Part shown: piece by piece, positions 61,001 to 64,000 of the stretch
Layout of the letters: the number at the start of each line of letters is the position of its first letter
Position numbering within the stretch: position 1 is the first letter of the stretch
Source of the DNA: Centroberyx gerrardi
Taxonomy: Eukaryota; Chordata; Actinopteri; Beryciformes; Berycidae
Assembly (NCBI RefSeq): GCF_048128805.1
Contig: NC_136010.1
Location: forward strand, 23,654,480-23,718,479
DNA: 64,000 nucleotides
Reading direction: 5' to 3'
The notes under the pieces: generated by a model
What the model saw: only the letters and a program-made list of their open reading frames with translations
The model's database searches: none
What the model was told of the DNA's origin: nothing
Made by a program: the position numbers and the translations under genes

Positions 61001-61173
61001 CGCTCAAATCTCCACCTTGTCGACCGTCCCCTCCCCACCCCGCCCTCCCCTCCCCACCCCGCCCTCCCCTCCCCAACCTGTTGCAGCAAGTCCCGAGAAC
61101 AACAAGGAGACAACAATCCCATCATCATCCCCATCAATGTCCCATAATCCCCAGCAGCGACAGCAGTGGTAGC

Positions 61174-61217
<44 letters not shown>

Positions 61218-62197
61218 CCTGTTGCTGCTAATCTCATCTAGTATCATGCCATCTCTGTCTCCCCTCCTTCTTTCTTCTCTCCTCCATCCGTCTCTTTCTC
61301 CTCCACCGCCCTCCTCCATCCTCTCTCCCCTGTAGCTCTCCCCCTCACCCAGTTCTGCCCCCCTACCACCAGCTCCTCAGCCCTAACCCTCAGGGCAAGC
61401 TCAGGCAGTCCCCACTACACCTTCACCACTGCAGGAATGTGGAAATAAGGGAAGCATTGACTTCAGGATGTTGTGAAAGAAAGAAAGAAAATATGAGAGA
61501 TGAGGGGATTGTGGCTTTTACATGTGAGGCTGTTGGCTTCAGGGGGTTGCTTTCGAGTGAACATGGTTGTGAAATTCTCGAGTGTTTCTGTAACTGTGTG
61601 TACTTGTGTGTGTCCTTCATATGCCCAATGGAAACTGACTTTACACACCGTGCCTCAGTAGTTTTCATTGGGACACCGCGCAGAGAAGAAAGACAGAGTG
61701 TAGAGGCTATTGTCAAGGTGCTGTGTTTCTGTGCAGAGCTCACGGTCCATAGCTGAAGTGACCCATAAAAACATCAGACAGTAGCTCAGATACCAACCTG
61801 TCACAATGAGTTAGTGCCGCACGACACACACACATATGCACAGACACACTCTCAGACACACAGCCTTTGTTTTTCTCTCTCGCTCCCACAGTCTTGGTTC
61901 TTTCTGCTCAGTGCTATTTTCATACTCACTTTCAAAATGAGAAGTTTACTCTGTACCACGCATTTCTGTAAGAAGTTAAGTATAAATGAACACTCTCATC
62001 TCATCTTCTCTCCTCTCCTCTCCTCTCCTCTCCTCTCCTCTCCTCTCCTCTCCCAGGGAAAAGCTCGGCCCCAGGCAGAGATTGACTGTGTGCAGCACCT
62101 CAACAACCAGCTGAGGAGGCACCGGCGCCACCGACGCATCGCCACCGCTCAGCAACAGAGGGCAGCACTAAGACGCATCCGCCAGCTTCAACAAACA
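40586..62197 (+). CDS. lamb4: Laminin subunit beta, most likely beta-4 (5' part, 14 coding exons)
   Basis: Secreted beta chain of a basement-membrane laminin heterotrimer. Coding exons: 40586-40625, 49438-49607, 53588-53723, 54349-54422, 55043-55231, 56043-56106, 56740-56942, 57070-57190, 57546-57734, 57820-57999, 58185-58297, 59000-59079, 59255-59411, 62057-62197. All are GT-AG, with phases giving 619 codons, and the gene continues past the window. Order: signal peptide, LN domain (about 30-265; [34 protein letters not shown]), LE cysteine-rich repeats (about 269-555), start of the LF/IV-B domain. ATG 40595, nine bases on and in frame, has the better Kozak context. Beta-4 is preferred over beta-1 because [15 protein letters not shown]...NSH, NSHSS.CHFDM and GYFCAPL resemble beta-4; overall similarity to beta-1 is also high, so lamb1b is the alternative. 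Confidence 0.85.
41313..41372. repeat. (TG)n microsatellite
   Basis: About 28 TG units with two TATG interruptions. Confidence 0.9.
42045..42112. repeat. (TG)n microsatellite
   Basis: About 34 TG units with one GGG interruption near 42067. Confidence 0.92.
42460..42560 (+). repeat. SINE-tail-like fragment
   Basis: GTGTCTTGCTCGAGGACACT and following TTCAGCAGGGTGG resemble the body of common fish SINE-related repeats (consensus CTTGCTCAAGGACACTT). No pol III boxes are attached. Confidence 0.4.
43675..43740. repeat. (TTCTC)n pentanucleotide microsatellite
   Basis: About 13 perfect TTCTC units ending at an A-run. Confidence 0.95.
47410..47735 (+). mobile_element. tRNA-derived SINE in lamb4 intron 1
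   Basis: A-box-like GTAGCCTAAAGGTTAGAGAA near 47427 and B-box-like GCTGGTTCAACTCCC at 47469-47483 form a tRNA-derived head. The body has CCCTTGAGCAAGACACCTCA, CAGTTGCTCAAGTGGCCAAC and CAGCTCCCAGGTGTGAGTGT, then AAAAAGAGCGTGCATGCTC. This architecture is typical of teleost SINEs. Orientation matches the host gene; no clear duplication was identified. Confidence 0.7.
49438..49607 (+). CDS. lamb4 coding exon 2 (start of LN domain)
   Basis: After CCATGTCCAG it encodes [20 protein letters not shown] then [20 protein letters not shown] and CIVSHLQ, ending CTGCAG/GTCAGA in phase 0. The diagnostic start of laminin beta LN domains. Confidence 0.95.
49608..53587. other. lamb4 intron 2 with long strand-asymmetric tracts
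   Basis: Three tracts stand out: pyrimidine-rich 50160-50660, purine-rich 51590-51835, and pyrimidine-rich 52660-53230. They produce long Pro/Ser/Leu frames in several phases that I regard as composition artefacts. No exon lies between 49607 and 53588: the flanking exon phases (0 and 0) join directly and match the family. Confidence 0.75.
53588..53723 (+). CDS. lamb4 coding exon 3 (LN)
   Basis: Encodes [20 protein letters not shown] through WWQSVN. Acceptor CTCTGCAG; donor AATG/GTGTGTG, which is itself the first unit of a TG microsatellite. Phase 0 to 1. Confidence 0.95.
53724..53885. repeat. TG-rich tract starting at a splice donor
   Basis: GTGTGTGTGTATGTG begins exactly at the donor of lamb4 exon 3, and a second TG tract follows at 53837-53885. 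The first two bases of the intron are therefore part of the microsatellite. Confidence 0.85.
53960..54215 (+). repeat. AT-rich dispersed repeat, copy 3
   Basis: ACTATAGGCATACTATAGTG, TAAGGTCACTATAAACTCAC and a terminal TTTTTTCATGAGGGGAGA match the words and the end of the copy at 29500-29735. It lies in lamb4 intron 3. Confidence 0.55.
54349..54422 (+). CDS. lamb4 coding exon 4 (LN)
   Basis: Seventy-four bases encoding [20 protein letters not shown] then IMKFK. Acceptor CTCCACAG; donor AAG/GTCTGTG, again running into a TG tract. Confidence 0.95.
55043..55231 (+). CDS. lamb4 coding exon 5 (LN)
   Basis: Encodes [20 protein letters not shown] through [12 protein letters not shown], with an N-glycosylation site NCT. 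A (CT)n tract serves as polypyrimidine tract before CCCAG. Donor GAG/GTAAGT; phase 0. Confidence 0.96.
56043..56106 (+). CDS. lamb4 coding exon 6 (LN)
   Basis: Encodes [20 protein letters not shown] in 64 bases, phase 0 to 1, between CAATTCCAG and CAAG/GTCGGT. Confidence 0.94.
56740..56942 (+). CDS. lamb4 coding exon 7 (LN end, LE1 start)
   Basis: Encodes [40 protein letters not shown] and ASECAPV: the end of LN and the first LE cysteines. Acceptor CTCTGCAG; donor ACG/GTGAGC. Confidence 0.96.
57070..57190 (+). CDS. lamb4 coding exon 8 (LE1)
   Basis: Encodes [20 protein letters not shown] and [15 protein letters not shown]. Acceptor ATTGGCCAG; donor AGAG/GTAGGA, followed by a CA tract. Phase 0 to 1. 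Confidence 0.96.
57546..57734 (+). CDS. lamb4 coding exon 9 (LE2)
   Basis: Encodes [40 protein letters not shown] and [17 protein letters not shown], a full LE repeat. Acceptor ATCCCCCAG; donor GTTG/GTGAGT; phase 1 to 1. Confidence 0.96.
57820..57999 (+). CDS. lamb4 coding exon 10 (LE3)
   Basis: Encodes [40 protein letters not shown] and [14 protein letters not shown]. Acceptor GATCTCCAG; donor CAGC/GTAAGT, followed by a short TG run. Confidence 0.96.
58185..58297 (+). CDS. lamb4 coding exon 11 (LE4)
   Basis: Encodes [20 protein letters not shown] and [16 protein letters not shown]. Acceptor TTGCTCAG preceded by a TG tract; donor CTG/GTTAGT; phase 1 to 0. Confidence 0.95.
58490..58960. repeat. 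Interspersed repeat remnants in lamb4 intron 11
   Basis: CACTGCAAAAATGAAGTAGG at about 58492 and the following Ttt-Aaa-rich body resemble a known fish repeat. TTAGAATCACTTTATTTGCC at 58873 resembles a LINE 3' tail common in fish. Families assigned from memory. Confidence 0.35.
59000..59079 (+). CDS. lamb4 coding exon 12 (LE4/LE5)
   Basis: Eighty bases encoding [20 protein letters not shown] and GGSYNN, phase 0 to 2. Acceptor CTCCTGCAG; donor ACAG/GTATGG. Confidence 0.95.
59255..59411 (+). CDS. lamb4 coding exon 13 (LE5, LF start)
   Basis: Encodes [40 protein letters not shown] and [12 protein letters not shown]. Acceptor AACTTCAG; donor CCA/GTGAGC; phase 2 to 0. The YEAED motif opens the LF/IV-B domain of beta chains. 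Confidence 0.94.
59425..59800. repeat. Degenerate tandem repeat, unit about CTCACTGTAA
   Basis: Roughly 30 imperfect copies of a ten-base unit (AACTCACTGT, AACTCACTGC, AAATCACTAT and similar) start 14 bases after the exon 13 donor. Confidence 0.8.
61028..61076. repeat. C-rich minisatellite, 19-base unit
   Basis: CCCCTCCCCACCCCGCCCT occurs twice in tandem plus a partial third copy. The minus strand has closely spaced runs of four G, able to form G-quadruplexes. Confidence 0.85.
61178..61215. repeat. (GA)n microsatellite
   Basis: About 19 GA units in lamb4 intron 13. Confidence 0.92.
62010..62052. repeat. (CTCTC)n tract at the exon 14 acceptor
   Basis: About nine CTCTC-type units run into TCCCAG at the start of lamb4 exon 14, the same arrangement as before the last pik3cg exon. 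Confidence 0.85.
62057..62197 (+). CDS. lamb4 coding exon 14 (Arg/Gln-rich insert)
   Basis: One hundred forty-one bases (47 codons), phase 0 to 0, between a (CTCTC)n tract ending TCCCAG and the donor ACA/GTAGGA. Encodes [20 protein letters not shown], then an Arg/His/Gln-rich helix ([20 protein letters not shown]). Beta-1 chains have nothing similar here, where they pass to a short linker before the PSWTGAGF motif. Being a multiple of three with symmetric phase, it could be skipped without a frameshift. Codon content and splice borders support it, but homology does not prove it. Confidence 0.65.
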
Positions 62198-63597
62198 GTA
62201 GGAAATTCTCTTTAGTTTATTCTGGGGATACACTACCTGGAACACAGCGAAGCACGTAGAAACAGAGGCAAACTCAACCAGTCTTTGGACAAAAAATGTG
62301 CACCAAAATTGTTTGAGATGTGCAGAGCTGGAAGCCAAATTAACCATGACAGTCTACTCTAGATCAAACTAAGGCTAACATTAGACAGCAACTGAATTAA
62401 ATGGAACATCCATGACATTGATCCCTAATGCTACTTAATGTTAGTAATCAGCTACTAAATATTAATGTTATATATTTCTGCAAACCAAATAGGTTGAATT
62501 GTATAAGTTGCACCCTACAACTTGTTTTAACAGTAGCAGTTTTAACCAATTAAAATCACCAGCTACTAGCATGAGCTAGCTGCTAGCTTTAGCTAGCTGC
62601 TAGAGGACATAAACAATTTCACTGTCAAAGAATAATAAGCATAATGTTAGCTATTGCTAATAATACTGAAGATAAAGGTGGTTAACGCTGAAATAATAAA
62701 AATGAAACCTAGGCCTAGTTATTGGTTTGGAGATGACAACATGAAGTTGCTGACTGGTACATTAGCTAATGTTATGGATAAACATTATCATCATCATGTA
62801 GCCTAGCCTTTGACGACCCTCTTGCGTAATTTAGCCTCCAGCTCTGCTCATCTCTTGATGATATTGAAAGCTACTGGTTCATATTTTAAATTGTTTGTTA
62901 AAAGACTGGTTGAGTTTCCCTCTGTTTCCACCTGCTTTTTGCTGTCTTCCAGGTAGGGTTTCCCACCCCATATAGGCCTATGACTTAATCAAATATGGCC
63001 ACCATGTAAAAGGGAATTGGAGGTCTCACTCTTCTCAACCACAGTGAAGTGAAACTTAAGTAAGCCCCTTACAAAGTTCCCAAGTTCACGTTCTAAAAGT
63101 ATTGTTGTGGTGTGATGTAGGCCTACGCACCACTTGGCAATTTGAGGCTTACCTAATTAAGTGCTTGGCTCTTGAAAGTTAACATCCACTCTAATTAATT
63201 CAAGTCAAACTAGTCAAGTTGAAAAAGAGAGTATGAGCAGTGTGGTATTTGGTCTGCTGAATGTATCATCTAACATTTCACAACTCACTGCTGTCATAAT
63301 CTCTCTACATTGAATCAATATTGATAAAATTCCTACACAGGTCAGAGTTTAAAGGAGCTCTACTCTCCCCCCTCCTGCCTACTAGCACAGCTAAAATTTA
63401 CTTTAAATATTATGGCAGAAACTAAATAGAAAGTCAGTGTTGCAATAATACTAGGCATACCTTTAGGAATTGTATTTACTGTGCAAATATTTAAGCTGAT
63501 AACCTCTAGTGAAAGTGACTCTCTGCTCACACATTACAGATAGAAGAGATAGAAGATAGAGGGAAGCATCCACATGCATTCCACATCACTTAGACTG

Positions 63598-63639
<42 letters not shown>

Positions 63640-64000
63640 GTTTGGGTGTGTGTGTGTGTGTGTTTGTGTGTGTTTGTGACTCGAATCAGAGGCCGGTAGC
63701 CAAGGCATCCATCATGATCAAAGTCAAAAGAGAAAACATCAAGGAGATAGCAGGAGGATTTGGGGAATCGGGAGGAGAACCCCCTCCCACCACACACACA
63801 CACTCACACACACACACAAACACACATACACGTGCACACATTCCTTGTCTCCCATACTGTCACCTGTGTGTGAATAGAGTGACAGGAGCTATCATACTTT
63901 ACAGCACACCCATCCAATACCCACCCACCCACTCACATACACACACACAGACACACACACACACACTCAGGTATGTGTTTTTAAAGTCGCCCCTCAGGTA
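62198..64000. other. lamb4 intron 14 to window end
   Basis: Noncoding. Contains an AGCTAGC-rich palindromic patch (about 62566-62604), a TG tract (63600-63676) and CA tracts (63789-63830, 63940-63967). The next laminin exon, expected to carry the PSWTGAGF-type motif, is not in the window. Confidence 0.7.

Noticed and set aside
61340..61450. Possible laminin exon after CTCCCCTGTAG at 61336
   Set aside because: In the phase required (0) it meets a stop after about 16 codons and has no good donor; the frame that stays open needs another phase.
63690..63790. Open segment RPVAKASIMIKVKRENIKEI after an acceptor-like ATCAG
   Set aside because: It has no donor before running into a CA tract and a stop, and no resemblance to the LF domain expected next.

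Overview
The window is nuclear DNA from a ray-finned (teleost-like) fish. The signs are: vertebrate genes with short exons and GT-AG introns, very dense CA/GA/CT microsatellites, tRNA-derived SINE pieces, miniature DNA transposons, and a vertebrate gene pair (PI3-kinase gamma and a laminin beta chain) known from one human chromosome arm (7q22-q31). The species cannot be told from the sequence. There is no bacterial or viral content.

Layout. 1-1909: microsatellite, then a DNA transposon-like element (348-1909) with a second inverted-repeat element (540-1577) inside it. 2029-3368: a single-exon, odorant-receptor-like seven-helix GPCR whose frame is broken once near 2806-2811. 3369-7000: intergenic, with a palindromic repeat near 5.4-5.8 kb. 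7000-17825: pik3cg (p110 gamma), assembled here as one probable noncoding exon plus 12 coding exons with consistent phases (1244 residues). Its C2-to-helical linker carries roughly 140 more residues than mammalian p110 gamma. 17.9-25.8 kb: a gene I do not recognise. Its last four coding exons and polyA signal are clear; its 5' end is not. 25.8-40.5 kb: mostly noncoding, with a perfect CTCF-core match, dispersed repeats, G-rich tracts and two candidate noncoding first exons or promoters for the next gene. 40546-62197: the first 14 coding exons of a laminin beta chain, most likely lamb4. It covers signal peptide, LN domain, about five LE repeats and the start of the LF/IV-B domain, and runs off the right edge. 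Exon 14 encodes an unusual Arg/Gln-rich 47-residue segment.

How the genes relate. All confident genes are on the + strand. They are separate transcription units rather than an operon-like system: a chemosensory-type receptor, a leukocyte G-protein-linked lipid kinase, an unrecognised intracellular protein and a secreted basement-membrane subunit. No clearly new multi-gene system is visible. The items most worth checking are the unrecognised gene, the Arg-rich laminin exon, the long Ser/Pro insert in p110 gamma, the broken GPCR and the candidate insulator. Exon joins rest on GT-AG sites, phase arithmetic and family resemblance recalled without database access.
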